A DNA stretch of 64,000 nt from Clusia tigrina (lineage: Eukaryota; Arthropoda; Insecta; Diptera; Clusiidae), in NCBI GenBank assembly GCA_920105625.2, contig OV050030.1, forward strand, positions 28,266,516 to 28,330,515, given 5' to 3'. Position numbers and translations under genes: made by a program. Of the stretch, positions 1 to 12,339 are shown piece after piece. Every line of letters begins with the position of its first letter. Positions within the stretch are counted from its first letter, which is position 1. The notes beneath the pieces are model-generated. The model had not been told where the DNA came from. It worked only from the letters and a program-made list of their open reading frames with translations, and searched no databases.

Positions 1-79
1 CTTAATCTAACGGCCCCAACAAAGGGACTAATGAAACTTCCAGTGACCCAGTTGAGGCCAATAGACTGGAAAGCCAAGA

Positions 80-121
80 AGGAGAGTGAATCGCATGTCA
101 AGGAGAGTGAATCGCATGTCA
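80..121 (+). repeat. 21-bp direct tandem duplication
   Basis: Two adjacent identical 21-bp units (80-100 and 101-121), each reading AGGAGAGTGAATCGCATGTC plus A. They lie inside the LTR-element fragment. Because 21 is a multiple of three, the duplication adds seven codons without breaking any frame. Confidence 0.85.
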
Positions 122-358
122 AGCGATATAGGCGCTATAACCCAAGCAAGGGATGAGCATGAGGCACTCCAAAATATTTTTCTTTATTGCGTTTCGATTT
201 GGTTTACAGTGGTTATTCTAGTAGGAGGGTTAGGTCTTGATAAAATTAGGAAGTATAGGCCGGTAGCCGTAAAAGTAGTACGAGAGTACAAAAATAAGAA
301 AACTAGGTTAGCAGGTAAGGGGTATAGGTATATAAGGAAGAAGCATAACTCATGGTAA
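86..358 (+). pseudogene. Element-derived ORF with one hydrophobic segment
   Basis: A 90-codon open stretch in the same frame as the protease remnant. The first ATG is at 95. Roughly residues 30-50 are strongly hydrophobic (FLYCVSIWFTVVILVGGLGL), and a lysine/arginine-rich tail follows. That layout is what a single-pass membrane anchor with a short cytoplasmic tail looks like, as at the end of envelope-type proteins. Its place directly upstream of protease is odd for an env gene, so it may be a chance translation of gag-end sequence or a rearranged piece. I do not recognise the protein. A different frame (frame 1) is open from the window edge to about 155. Confidence 0.35.
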
Positions 359-388
359 GAGCGTATCACAGAATTAGGGAATAGATAA

Positions 389-772
389 GCATCCGCTTTG
401 GGAACTAGAAGTCATTGTTTCCTGGTTAGTAGAACACCCGATTCGTTCATCGCTATACCCTACAAGGAGGCACCTAGTGGAAAATTAGTGTTGTTGGTAG
501 ACTCAGGAGCGGACACCAGTCTCGTTAGATCTAGTATTCTACGAAAACGACTGGTAATTGATGAAACGATTGTGAAGAATCTTAACGGTGCCTTTGTGGG
601 TTGTATTAGGACACTAGTCTCAGTTGGGGTGAGCCACCGCGTGGTCAGGGACGCAAGTTTCAGAATGAACATAGTGAAACTGGCAAAGGTAGGTATTGCG
701 GTTGATGGTATACTCGGCCGGGAAAGCCTTTGGGGCCGCAGCATTCTGAAAGCAGTAACTAAAGAGTTATAA
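389..772 (+). pseudogene. Retropepsin (aspartic protease) remnant of LTR element
   Basis: Reads through a retroviral-type aspartic protease core. The active-site motif LLVDSGADTSLV is at about residues 29-40 of the 398-772 stretch, and the second hallmark GILG sits in a hydrophobic context (AVDGILGRESLW) near the C-terminal end. The spacing of roughly 75 residues fits a dimer-forming retropepsin of about 110-120 aa. In Gypsy-like elements this enzyme cuts the Gag-Pol polyprotein. The open frame begins right after a stop at 386-388 and has no ATG, so it is an internal piece of a polyprotein rather than a gene with its own start. The stop at 770 separates it from the rest of pol. Confidence 0.75.
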
Positions 773-824
773 TTTTTCGGTAAGAATAAGAATAGGATTC
801 TAACTCTTCCATTGTAGTCGTAGC

Positions 825-1318
825 GGGAAGGAACCGTGAATAGGGTTAAGAATAGTAGTCAGGAAATGGTAGGCACGAGGACAACGAGAGTAATTACTCT
901 CCTTGTAAACACGAAACTTCGGACGGTTGTTTTGCACAAGCAGCAGCTAGCGGAGGGTGAATATATGGGAGAGACCAGAACGCACATTGGCAAGGGGAAG
1001 GTGTACGCTTGCGTATTAAATGCATCAGAAGAGGAATATTATATAGAGAAGCATTTTAGGCCTAAGTTTACTAGTTATGATAATTTTAAGGCACCAAATT
1101 GTAGGTCGATTAACCAGATAAAGCATATAGATATAAGAAAAAGGATGGAAAGAGTACTAGAATCACTGAAGTTAGACCCAAGCGTAAACTCAGAGGAGAG
1201 GGCCTCCATAGAAACCATATGTACGACATTCCATGACACATTTCTGCTCGAAGGAGACCATCTAATATACACACCCGAGATAGAACTTGAAATACTAGAC
1301 AGATCAGCCGCCAATTAA
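825..1318 (+). pseudogene. Pol linker (protease-RT junction) remnant of LTR element
   Basis: About 160 codons in frame with the protease piece. Near the C-terminal end it carries an acidic helix followed by a pattern like IxxxCxxFxDxFxLEGDxLxxTxxxE, which is the stretch just before reverse transcriptase in Gypsy-type Pol proteins. Translation stops at 1316-1318, just where the RT fingers would start. No RT motifs follow, so the element was truncated or deleted here. Assignment rests on that pattern plus the protease upstream. Confidence 0.6.
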
Positions 1319-1320
1319 CT

Positions 1321-1829
1321 AGTAGCAATACGGATTGCAATATATGTGGCTATGACCCTTCATTTACTAAATAATGCTGAACTAGTTCTCACAGAGGAGA
1401 TATATTTCCCTTGAGTAGTTATAGAGAAAAACTATACTGAAAAAACAATATTCACAGTAGTACATATAAAGTATCAATTGCTCTGTACAGCTGAGAACGA
1501 GCGGTAATCAGTAACTGAGGTCTCACAGCACCCGCTATAGTTATGACATACATAAGTACTCTTTGAGGTATATTAGGCGTAGTTTTTCACGGCTCTAACT
1601 AAAGTATCCAACCAGGAAAATTTTAAGAAATGCATAAATAAATAAATACTACCACAATCATATATAAAAAAGTATTGTATAAAAGTTTCTCTAGCTTACT
1701 TGGGGATTATTCGTATGATTCAACTCTTGGACTTTGTTGAACCTCTACTATAGGTTATAAAACAAAGAATCCAAATCGCCACCAGGTTTCCAAGCTTTGA
1801 TTCTATCTAAACAATTTCCGCGCTGAAGA
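1321..1829. other. Non-coding flank of the LTR fragment
   Basis: No open frame of note and no RT, RNase H or integrase motifs. It could contain LTR sequence, but I found no duplicated copy in the window to prove that. Confidence 0.4.
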
Positions 1830-1834
1830 TAACT

Positions 1835-1915
1835 GCTTTATTTATTTATTAATAATCTAATTACAATTAAAATTATAATTAAACAAAAGCACTAGCTGCC
1901 AGGGCTATCGGATTA
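1835..1915 (-). repeat. Dispersed retroposon 3' end, copy 1 of 4
   Basis: Read on the minus strand, this stretch runs from a GC-richer box (its plus-strand form is GCACTAGCTGCCAGGGCT, 1889-1906) into an AT-rich tail ending in AATAAATAAATAA. The same box followed by an A/T-rich tail recurs at 16.35-16.45 kb, and more diverged at 3.95-4.03 and 56.63-56.70 kb, always in the same orientation. This suggests 3' ends of one retroposon family. The family itself is not identified. Confidence 0.45.
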
Positions 1916-3939
1916 TAGTTTTTCTAAAAGCAATATGGGAAATATGAAACAGAAACTGGCGACAGAAACAAGCAAAATGTACAACCAAAATATGTATCCA
2001 TATATGGATCTATATTCCATAATCACTTAAAATGATTGCTGCATACCGTTTACAACCAATACACTTCAAAGGACTTTAGGATTTTAACCTAACATTCGTA
2101 CAAGTTGTTCGAGAAATCTTCATATAAGGATAATCAACATTTATTGGTATCAAATTTTAACTACCATTTCGATTATAAAGTCAGGTCATCGTCAGTTAGA
2201 AAATTTTCCATTAAAAATTATTATCAACTGATTCATGGATACATTAGTTCTAAGAAACCTTTTTAAAAGCAGATTATTTATAATTACCTTTGCAATTGAG
2301 AAACGAAATATTCCATTAGATCTAAAGAACATTCATATTGAACTTGCTATAATTTTATGTACAATATTCTTCCTGTGCAATTAGAGAAATGAAAGAATTT
2401 CTTCTTTTTAAAATGTTTCCAGAAAATTTCCGAAGTGTAGCGTGTATTTACGGATACCCATATTACACATAATTATAATGAATGCTCAGCCAAACGCACC
2501 TCATCGTAAAGAGCAGATTACTGGCTCCCCGCCCTCCATTCACAAACGTATTAGAAGCTCATTTAGTACTTTGTCTTACGGTGTGGGCTATAAAATAGTT
2601 GCTGTTGACAGCTCTCCCAGCACCCAAAATCCAACCAAACACAAAGGAATGTCATAAAAAACCGTACATCGACCCGGCATTGGACTATTCGTCTACTTAT
2701 ACGGGAAGGAGGGAGCCATATTCTTTTTAACGCAGCGCTTGACAGATCGTAAAAAGTTTTGTTTTGTGCAACCAGCACCGCAGCGGAGGCAGACAAATAT
2801 GGTGAATAACTCGGGGTAAATAGCGATTTTGCTGGCGCTGCGTGCGCTTATATTAGAAACGTAATAAATATAAATTTACCCTAGGCAAAAATTGATTATT
2901 AGCTACTAAAAAGAAATGTCAGTGCACGGCATACTCTACAACCTGCTCATATGTATATGTGTGGATAACTGAATGAGTGTGCCAGTAACTTCGGTGACAT
3001 AAAAAACTCGTAAAAAGAATAATAATAATTTTTTTCTTCAACTTGCCACAATATTATTTGTTTCTGTTACTTTTCCTTGAGTTGGGAGTATTTCTATGAG
3101 TATGTGTGTGTGTGTCCGACTCACACGCCCTTTTTATAAAACGTCAGCACTTCAGTTGCTTGCGGTTTTGCGCGCTGCGTGGTGAAATGCATAAATTTTA
3201 ATACCGTCTCGCATCTTTTTTGAAATTTTTTTTGTTATTATATTTGTTTTTTTTGTGTTTCTTGTACTCTTTGTTTTATTTTCTGTTTTATGTCCATTTT
3301 CATTTATTCTCCTTTTTTTTGTATAAAGACATCAGTTAATTAAATTTATTTTCCTATTCTTATCTATGCAGACAATCGCCTGTTATAAATTATAAAGAAA
3401 TTTTTGTGTGTTGAGTTTATCATTTTTTGTTGTTGTTGTTGTTGTCGTTGTTTGTTGCTTGTAATTTGAGCTCGTCCCGTAGTTTGGCTATTTTTCAAAA
3501 TTAACCATTTCTACACTTTAAATTCAAATATTTTTCTTTATGGTCTCATATCTGCATCTCACAAAAGCAGTTGTTATTAACCAAAGAAAGTATTTTCTTT
3601 TTTCAACATTTTGGAGCTAGTTTTAGATAGAGCAGATATTTTTTTAAGAGAAATGTTTGAATAATCGTAATCACTATAAAAAATTAAAGATATTCCGCGC
3701 TTCTTTGGCTTATTATTATTAATTATTATAATTAAAATATTTAAAAAATTCAAGTCAGACTTTGTTAACAAAATCCAGGCACTCATTAAAGTTAAATATC
3801 AAAATTGAGATGAAAAGATTCATGTGAATAAAGTATAAAATCTGAATTGTTTTCAACCAATATACCACCACAGTTCATGAAAATTGATATGCGAAATGTG
3901 TTCCACATTCGCCTCAATGCGGTTCGAGACAATGAGATA
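1916..3939. other. Intergenic AT-rich DNA with a GC-richer patch
   Basis: No recognisable gene. About 2480-2850 is clearly more GC-rich than its surroundings and contains short open frames on both strands without known motifs; it could be an old transposon piece. From 3000 to 3500 the plus strand is T-rich, with a GTT microsatellite near 3428-3460. Confidence 0.4.
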
Positions 3940-3944
3940 TTACC

Positions 3945-4035
3945 TATTTATTTTTTGTTTTATATAATAAAAAGTTTACTAAGTATATAGATTTTAAAAC
4001 TAGCAGCACTAGCCATTCAAGCCATCGGCTGGCAA
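3945..4035 (-). repeat. Dispersed retroposon 3' end, diverged copy 2 of 4
   Basis: The plus strand shows T-rich sequence and then AGCAGCACTAGCCATTCAAG followed by CCATCGGCTGGC. This is recognisably related to the GCACTAGCTGCCAGGGCTATCGG box at 1889 but diverged. Same orientation as the other copies. Confidence 0.35.
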
Positions 4036-4625
4036 TAGGATATTATTCTCTCTATACAAATAGAATGATATGTTATATGGAGGAATCAGCAATCAGGCGA
4101 TGGCTACTCCCTGAACCCAGTTCTTATATATGTTCGTAGGGAGTCAAAAATCGATGTCTACCTTTTTGAATATATACTTTATCTCTTTCAGGAACTTGTA
4201 AAAAGTATTTGAAAATATATTCGAAAGGATATATAGGCATATATATATCAATTGTGGCATGACATAAGTTAAGCATAACGATTGTCTAACAAACCTGATC
4301 ATCTTTCCATTATAAATTATTCTAAAATATTACTAGAAAATATATACTTAATAAAAAGTTGCATATTGTGAAATGAAATAAAATCAATATAATAAAATGA
4401 CTTCGAATTTATTTACAAATATTCCAAAAGAATAGTAGACTTCTTGTTTTACTTCATACCCCATAAAGTTATATTAAATATATGCATTTTTTGAGCCAGA
4501 AAAGGAGTGGAATGTGTCATATACTCATGTGTATACTTACTGCCACTTGTTTGCTTCTGTACCGATATATCCGAATATTCTATCTAAATATGGAATGTTT
4601 TCAAATATATTCATTAAGTATGTCT

Positions 4626-4673
4626 TGTCATAACCTTTTATTTCAGTATTCATTTTAATAAAAGGTTATGACA
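4626..4673. repeat. 17-bp perfect inverted repeat (hairpin)
   Basis: TGTCATAACCTTTTATT at 4626-4642 is exactly complementary to 4657-4673, with a 14-nt loop between. It could be a small foldback remnant or a transcribed stem-loop. No gene is adjacent. Confidence 0.8.
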
Positions 4674-4884
4674 TTATAGGGTGTCTGGCTCCCCACTAAT
4701 GGCAACATTATCTCATCACCAATAAAGTCTTAATAGAGACTATTCAACAAACAAACGCATACCAACCAGAACTAACTCGAATATAGAATATACCTACCTC
4801 CCATATATAATAGTGCAGGAATATCAGTTATATTGATTACAACTGCGTTCTTATGGATGCAAAAATACAGAAGAGTTGACCTCC

Positions 4885-5050
4885 GTTCTCTAGTATTAGC
4901 ATGCTAGTCTCGCATAAGCGGGATTTGCAGTTTCGAATCCTCCTGCCTTTCTCCTTTCTAAATCTTTTTTCTTCAAGTTGAAGGTTTAGTTGAAAGCACT
5001 AATTCCCGTAAATATTTTGGTATATAAATAATTATTAATAAATAAAATAT
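4885..5050 (+). repeat. tRNA-like SINE candidate, copy A
   Basis: The head reads TAGTATTAGCATGCTAGTCT and continues through CGCATAAGCG and GGATTTGCAGTTTCGAATCC. This resembles a tRNA gene with an A-box-like segment (4891-4908) and a B-box-like TTTCGAATCC (4931-4940). The paired arms are poor, so it is not a working tRNA. A body of about 80 bp follows and ends in an A/T-rich tail with AATAAATAAAATA. A second copy with the same head is at 19.10 kb and a third, reversed, at 20.91-21.12 kb. tRNA-derived SINE is an inference from the head and tail layout. Confidence 0.5.
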
Positions 5051-7720
5051 TTACAAAGATTTCATTCTAATGTTAGCTTATTTCAAGGTCAGCATAGACT
5101 GAGGCATAAATGAACTCCCACGGCCACGATTCACAAATATTCATAACTTGAGACCTATTGAAAATTTTTCGCTGAAATTTAACCAGCTGGATCGTGGTAT
5201 ATTTATATATAAAAGAACTGTTTCTTCCTTATACAATCGACATATATGTTTGTATCTTGACTTACCATAAATTATTTTTCAACAAAACTTTATATACAAT
5301 ACATTGGTAAAACTGTAAATCTCTATAGAATATATGAAAGTAATATCTCAAGTTCCTTGCCCACCTAAATTTAAACACTTACAATGTGACCCAACAAAGA
5401 TGAGATTTCATAGAATTAGAGAGATTTATAGGTGGCTTATCGTTAAACTCCTACTTATTTCTATAAGCATTCATAAGAATTCTTACTTTAATTCCTTTGA
5501 AACCCTGAATATGGCCTCCATGACCTGGTGACCCAAACTCATATTTTCTAGTCGTGAAATCGAATTGCATCACATGCATTGCATTCAAACTCTTTCATAT
5601 CTCTTCGTCTCGTCTTATTATTATGTGTATGTCTTCTTGCAATTCCTACGTAAGTTCACTCCAATTTATCCCTTACAAACTTCTACTTGGGCGCTAATCA
5701 ATGCTTGTATCCACTGTAAGATGTATAGCTTCATGTTGGCTGCCTGTGTTTCGAGGGGCGCGTTTACTGACACAAGAATAAGCCCACCTGCAACCTGTTA
5801 GTACTGAGGCCCCGAACTTACTTACCTTGAGTACTCTTGCTGAAGATCAGTGACACTCAAAGCTGTGTGCGAACATGACAGCTATTTTATACGTGCTTTA
5901 AGTGCCCAACCCTCTAGGTCACAGGTGCCCAGGATGAATAACATTAAAATCATTCGCTACGCCATAAACATAATAAAGCAAATAAATATCTCCTGTTTGG
6001 TTTTACAACATGCTTTGACTTTTGCTTCCCAACATTCTTCAGGGCATGGTTATTTTTCTTATTTTAAACTGTTAGGTGAGCACTCTGGCATTACATTGGA
6101 TTTGCAAACTATTTGTGAAAGATTATATACAGCAAAATTATGGAGATTCATTTAAAATATGCAGGAAAACTTACCGCACCCGTTTCCACTCTAGTGGAGA
6201 AGTCATCCTTGTTTGTTCCCTCATATTCAGGATATATATTAACATTTAACGACCCCTATAAACGGGAATAAAAGTTTGGCAACCAATTTGAAGACATAAA
6301 TGTAAGCTGTGAAAAATTTGCTAAGAAATAACAAGGGAGGAAAATTTATTTATTTTTATGACTTATAAACAAAAGTCAAGGGATAAAACAACAAAATATA
6401 AAATAAGCGCCATAAACGGTTTTATGAGCATGGAATTGTGACCGAAAATATATTTAGATAAAAGCGTCAGCGATTATTGGCAATTAAATTATGTCAATGA
6501 TAATAAAACACTGGAAATTATTTCAACCGCAACTCAAATGAAGTAAACCTTACATAAATTATATAGAAAGATCTTTTGTAGTACAATATACCGGAATTAG
6601 CGAAGCACATGGAGGCGGGAATGAGTGCATACTGGTTATTAATTTAAATTATGAGAAATTATTATATTTTTATTTTCCCCAACATATTTCAGCGCTCCCA
6701 CTTATTTAATCAAATTTAGTTTGATTATAAAATATTGTGTAAGATTTTCGCTCCCATAAAAAAATTATTTCTAGATGAATGAATCAATGCCAAGCTAAAA
6801 ATTTCATGACATATGAAAACTCAGTACGATTTATCAAAGTTCACGCCTAGGTGATGATGACTGATGATTCAAGACCATCGTGCTAAAAAATTAATTAGGC
6901 ACTTTACGCATTTCATTGCATGGACTATCGCTGACTACGCGCAAAGCTGACGAGAAAGTAAAAGTTTTGTTGATGCAAACGTTTCTGCTTGTTTTTGCGC
7001 GATGAAATCACTCCTTCTAAAAACCGCAAAAGCCAAAAGCAGCTAATATAATTAATGTACGCGGACTTCCCGTTCGATTAAAGCGGATGACTGCTGCTTT
7101 TATTTCAGTAGTTCACACATTCAGTGAGAAATGATTTCATGAACTCTCTGTGTTACTCATACGAAACAAGTAAATTTATGTTTTTCAGATGTTGTGCAGA
7201 ATCTTCTACGCACAGAAATTAATTAAGAATTGTATAAGTAAAAGCAGTAAATTCGGAGATCAATGACACATACAAAGAATTAATTGTAAACATTCGTTGC
7301 TGTGCTGAGCAAATCGAAAATATTTGCACATTTTATCCACACAAGTGTATGAGGCACTCATTCCATGACACTGTTTGGCATTATTTTTATTTAATATGCA
7401 AAGTGGCTGATAATGTTGCCAAACTTTTATGTACGTGATAGAGCAGATACACTATTTGATGGCGTCATCTCAAAATAATAGAATACTCGTACATATTTCA
7501 CGCTTAATTCAGGGTTAGGAGGCCAATTTTAGGACCACTTGAAACTGTATACGAGTATGTCACCAAACCATTAACAATACCAAGCAGTTGTTCATTCCTC
7601 ATTGAAAGTAGGCGATTATACCGAAATACTTTCCATAAGTATTGGATATGAAACTGGCGTCAATTGCCTAAGACTACAAAGTATCACTGACACTAAAGGC
7701 GGATATCGACCAGACTGTAA
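5051..7720. other. Intergenic DNA, no gene recognised
   Basis: AT-rich sequence with only short open frames lacking known motifs, such as those at 5565-5801 and 5850-6155. I saw no splice-linked exons, RNA genes or further repeats here. Confidence 0.4.
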
Positions 7721-7726
7721 AAGATT

Positions 7727-7728
7727 AC

Positions 7729-7789
<61 letters not shown>
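7727..7789 (-). repeat. (ATT)n microsatellite at a probable retroposon tail
   Basis: About 20 ATT units. The left flank AAGATTA and the right flank ATACTTTACAC resemble the flanks of a second ATT array at 20905-20957 (left GAAGATT, right ATACCTTACAC). Shared flanks suggest both arrays grew from the (TAA)n tail of one retroposon family inserted in minus orientation. Confidence 0.6.
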
Positions 7790-10700
7790 CTTTACACCAA
7801 CCTACATCAAAAGATGTGTAAACAGAAACTAAAGAAGCAGTCTGTGTCAGTTTCAAATTATACTACTTAACCGACACACTGAGATATGTGTTTTAAGCAA
7901 GGTTCATACTTACACATGTCAATTCACTTATACGCGCTTATATAAGGAATTAAAACTGGAATACAGGAAAGCTGGTATTGGAGTATATAGGCCGCATTAC
8001 ATATGAGAACATTTTTTTCCATATCCTAATTTGAAATCTATTTAAATGAAGTATGAGCCAGAGAATTTTTCCTTCGAAAGACAAATATCGCCAGAATATA
8101 TACGTATTATGGGACAGTTAAACGGATCTCTAGGTTTGCAAACGATGGTTATTGCCTTAAGGCTACCCCTAAACTTCTAGAATCCGTGGATATATTAAGT
8201 AACATTTCAATTGGATGGGTTCCGGAACCCTAATTCTGAGGGCAACTAACATATCTGCTTGACAAAATGGGCAGCAGGATGCTACTTTGTTGATCTTGAA
8301 CCATTGAGAGAAGAAACAAAATCGGCTTCCTAATGAATTCAAAATTGAGTTAGTCGAAAAATTCCTGATCTTAAAGTGGGCAATATCACAAAAGTACTTA
8401 AACTTAAATTATAATAAATTTAATAAGGAAAACATTTGTCTACTGACAAGATAACTATTACAGAATAATTTCCCTTAGATATCACCAAATGAAATTCCGT
8501 TCAATCGTCACTGATGTTTGCCAACTGAGTGGACTTTAATAGTATATCACCAATACTCTTTTTATGTGATTATCCTTAAATCACCATACTCAGGCTTATA
8601 TATGGAATAGGCATCGTATTTCCCCGCCGCATTTTAAGAGTCAAAATTTCATAGAAAGTTGGCTATACTGGCGACAATAATTCTGCTAGAAAGAGGAGAA
8701 AATAATTGATGTTTTAACAAAACCGATATTAAATTTTCCGGTCTCTGTACTTGGCGAAACGTGATATTAACTCTGACTACCATTATCCCCATTGACTACC
8801 ATTATCCCCATTATTTCGAAATAAGGCAGCTCGATTCAATTAAGCCGCGCAGTAAAAATCCCCGTCCTCCATACTAGTTATCCTTGCAAATCTTCTTAAA
8901 ACTATTCCCCAACTTTTACCCAGTCTTTGAAAACAAGTTACATTTTATTTATAATCCACAATAATAATTATAAGCATTATAATTATTGTAATCATTATGA
9001 TATTTACTTTGACAATTCTGATTTTCCAAACAATGCTTTGCCATCGAACAACCTATGTTATAATCTGGAATTTCAGTTTTTCCCAGACGCATCTTCATTC
9101 ATTCGATTCGAGTCAGTAAACTTGTTAACTTTGTCTTTATTTAATTGCCTCTCCAATTTGTAAGTTATCCTATCTTCTCGAGATCTTTTCGAATATTCTT
9201 TTCTAAAGTTATAAAATTTAATTCGCTTTATCTCCAAAATGTCTCACTCCTCAGATTCTTAACTGTTAGCGACATGTTATTTGTCAACATATTCCTACTC
9301 TGCTTCCTTTCAGCGTATTAACTTTTATTCGCTTTTAATTTTATGATCGTTTTCATGTTTTGTTTGAAAAAATATCTAATTTTTTTAGTGCCCTTTTTCC
9401 TTAAATTTTTTTTGTTTGTAGTTAAAATCATGTTTTAAGTTTTTACGGCTCAAGTTTTTAGTGTCTCATGCAAATTTCTTGGTGTACGGAAGAAACCAGA
9501 GATCTAAGGTATTCAAGCTTGTTTACATGCCGAGTTGGATCATAAAATTAATTTTTAATGTTTCATTTATGATTTTAAATTGGAACTTTATATCTTTTGA
9601 TGTCTCTTATAAAATTGTGCAGCTGTCTTTACTGCCTTGGGCTAAGGGTAAGCCTCAGCCTTAGCCTTTAATTCAATAATACAATATAAAGGCCTTGTGC
9701 TATCAGAACTATGAACAATTTGTTTCCTCCACACTAGAATTAATAAATAAAAGAAACAATGCTGCTTTGATAGGAAATCATACCGAGCCCTTTAAGGTAT
9801 TCGGTTCTATGAGGTTTGATTGTGTTGCCTGAAGGTGAGATAATTTAGAGAAGCAATGCCCAGCTGTCGATTAAAACGGTTCTTTGAGGGGCTAAGAACA
9901 AACAAACAGTTCATATTGTTTATATTTTATCTACTTTTATGAACTGTATATTTCATTATTATTTTTATGTGTATTGTTGATTTGTCAGTACAACCAATCA
10001 TTTGTTTGTGTCTTTCTCGTAAGTAACAAGAAGAATGATGATAATTCTTTAAAAAAACAGCAAAATTCTCTTCTCGATTAGTATATATGTAACTGGTGGT
10101 CCTGCAGAATGTCAACTTTACTAATTCTATAAATGCTTTCCAGAACCAGAATTTTGAATTAGATAATAGACCGCACTCTTTGCAGCAACTTAGATTATCC
10201 CGAACTGTGCTGGTTTTATATTGGATATAAATATAAAACAATTTGAGTAAAAATTGTGTATCACTTGAGAGTATAGAAATTATTATGAGAGCGATAACCA
10301 GACACTATGCACTCGGAAGAAATGAAGGATTAGAGATTAAGTTTGGTTATTGATGCAGAATGGAAAAAATAAAGACCTCAAGTACCGGGGTGTCAGGGAC
10401 CTTTTTTCACACATCAGTAGTTCGTCTTGGTTTTTTAACAGAGCAAGGGTGTACCTCCACGAGTGTAAAAACAATGAAACCTATTTGGGCACAAGTATGT
10501 AGTATAAGATTGGCTGCCGTTCTCCTACCCTAATGTAACAACATGCCAGTTATTCCTGTCAAACGAGATACCCATCAATACGTCATTTCTTTTAACGGTT
10601 CCATCTCGATGCATATTAGAAATGTCGACTTGTGATAACCTCCCCTGCACACTACCTTTCAAAATTATATTCTCATAAGTATGAAACCGACCTACAATCA

Positions 10701-12339
10701 AATCAACAGCATCATATATAGCACAAAAATTCTTAATTCGCACTCCCCTCTCCAAAGGTCCAATATTAGCAAAAATTAAACAGTCCCTCCAGAATGTATT
10801 GAGATATCATATTGAATTTTTACGTATCCTGATATTCACTGTACTAAAAACTTCAAACTCACTTTACAAAACAAACAGTAGCTGTGGAACACTAAAGACA
10901 AGTGCAGTTGGAACCAGAAACTGAAGGAAATATGCCATCACGCTGTGCTCGCAAAACATCCATGATGTTGTGTGCCTCCGCAATCCTGGGAACTCTAATA
11001 ACCATATATGCCAAAAACTATTCGTATTTCAAAATTATATTCCGTTTAATCTACAGTCAAATTATGGTCACAATAGCAGCTCATTATGACCAGCGACTAT
11101 TGCGCTTTGTTGCCTTTGGCGGCAAATTTGCGAAATGAAAATGACAAAATATTTCGCTACAAACAAAGAGCAAATCCACTTAAATCTATTAAAGCCCAAT
11201 TATGCGCACACAGTCGCCATTCATTTAAACAGAATGGAATAACTGTGAACCCACACGACAGTTAAGCAGGAGGCGAACAATTAAAATGGAAATGAAGCCC
11301 AAACACAGCAGGCAAAGCGAACCAAACCGAACCCATTTGAAATTATGCTTTAAACCTGCTCATATTCCGACGCATGACAATGAAACACTTAAAAATTTTA
11401 TATATTACAAGCAAACAAACTCACACACACACACACGCACACACACACTCAGGACAAGAGTATAAACAAACCCTTAAAAAGGATGTGAAGAGTAAATGAA
11501 CCCAGAAACCCAAAATAAATAATTACGAAAATTGTTTGAAGGATAACAAAACGTCAACAATGGACACAAAGTACGGCAGCAAGTACACGTACACGTAGGC
11601 CAGGCACAGGCAACAGGAACAGTGAAATGTGTTACAACAAAAGGGCATAGGACTCATTCGGACGATTCGACACTTTAACTGAGCTTCAAGGAAACACACA
11701 CGCACTCTACGACCACATACAATATGAGGATAATATAAGTATTCATATGCGTATGCAGACCATTCAAGCAACACACGAACGTGCGAATGTCTTGAGTGGA
11801 TACCGCTCCTTTTCCACATACGGCACATACTCGTATCTACCCTAACAGAGTTAATGAGCCATGGAATTTTTTTTTGCTTCAATTCTGCATCTAAGTGTGC
11901 GGTATATAAATGTGTTACAACTGCTTTACATGCATAAACCCGTACGTGTCCATGCACACCTCTACATCCACATCTAACGGTCTTTAGTGCAAGTTGATTT
12001 TTAAAGAGAATATCGCTCCCTTTTAAAGGACAATATGCCGTGCTACTTATATTCTACACAAACATCAGTCAACGGCATGCACTCGCTTCTTATATGAACA
12101 GAGTCCAGACTGACTTCACCCGTGGCCAAACCCAGAAAAAAATTAAAAGAAAAAATTTGAAACGTGAGCAATGTCAGCACTCACACACACATACACACAA
12201 AACAAAAATAGAGGAAGAAATAATTTTGAGCAATAAGATTGAAGACAATTCAATTGAAAATCGATCGATAATCTTTTTGACCACACAGTCAAGTCGTCTT
12301 TTTTACTCCACATTTTGCCAGGCAAAAGCACGCAAGCAT
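7790..12339. other. Intergenic DNA, no gene recognised
   Basis: AT-rich with short unconvincing frames, including minus frames at 9927-10241 and 10525-10755 and one at 11523-11957 of 144 codons. None has a domain or motif I can name. A CA-rich microsatellite lies at 11421-11450, and a 19-bp duplication at 8775-8812 is listed separately. Confidence 0.4.
8775..8812. repeat. 19-bp direct tandem duplication
   Basis: GACTACCATTATCCCCATT occurs twice back to back (8775-8793 and 8794-8812), without differences. No gene context. Confidence 0.85.

Larger units (their letters stand above)
1..1320 (+). mobile_element. Decayed Ty3/Gypsy-type LTR retrotransposon fragment
   Basis: Three consecutive open stretches in one reading frame (86-358, 389-772 and 825-1318) are separated by in-frame stops at about 356, 386, 770, 815 and 821. 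The second has a retroviral-type aspartic protease signature. The third resembles the linker between protease and reverse transcriptase in insect Gypsy-like pol proteins. No reverse transcriptase, RNase H or integrase follows, so the element is cut off at its 3' side, and its 5' side lies outside the window. I saw no clear LTR in 1-1900. The stops mark it as a dead copy. An endogenous errantivirus is possible but not shown. Confidence 0.75.

Noticed and set aside
4891..4945. Functional tRNA gene
   Set aside because: A B-box-like TTTCGAATCC is present, but acceptor, D and anticodon arms do not pair well; treated as a tRNA-like retroposon head.
11523..11957. 144-codon minus frame
   Set aside because: Cys/Tyr/His-rich composition from CA/TG-rich DNA, no domain, no start context or neighbours to support a gene.
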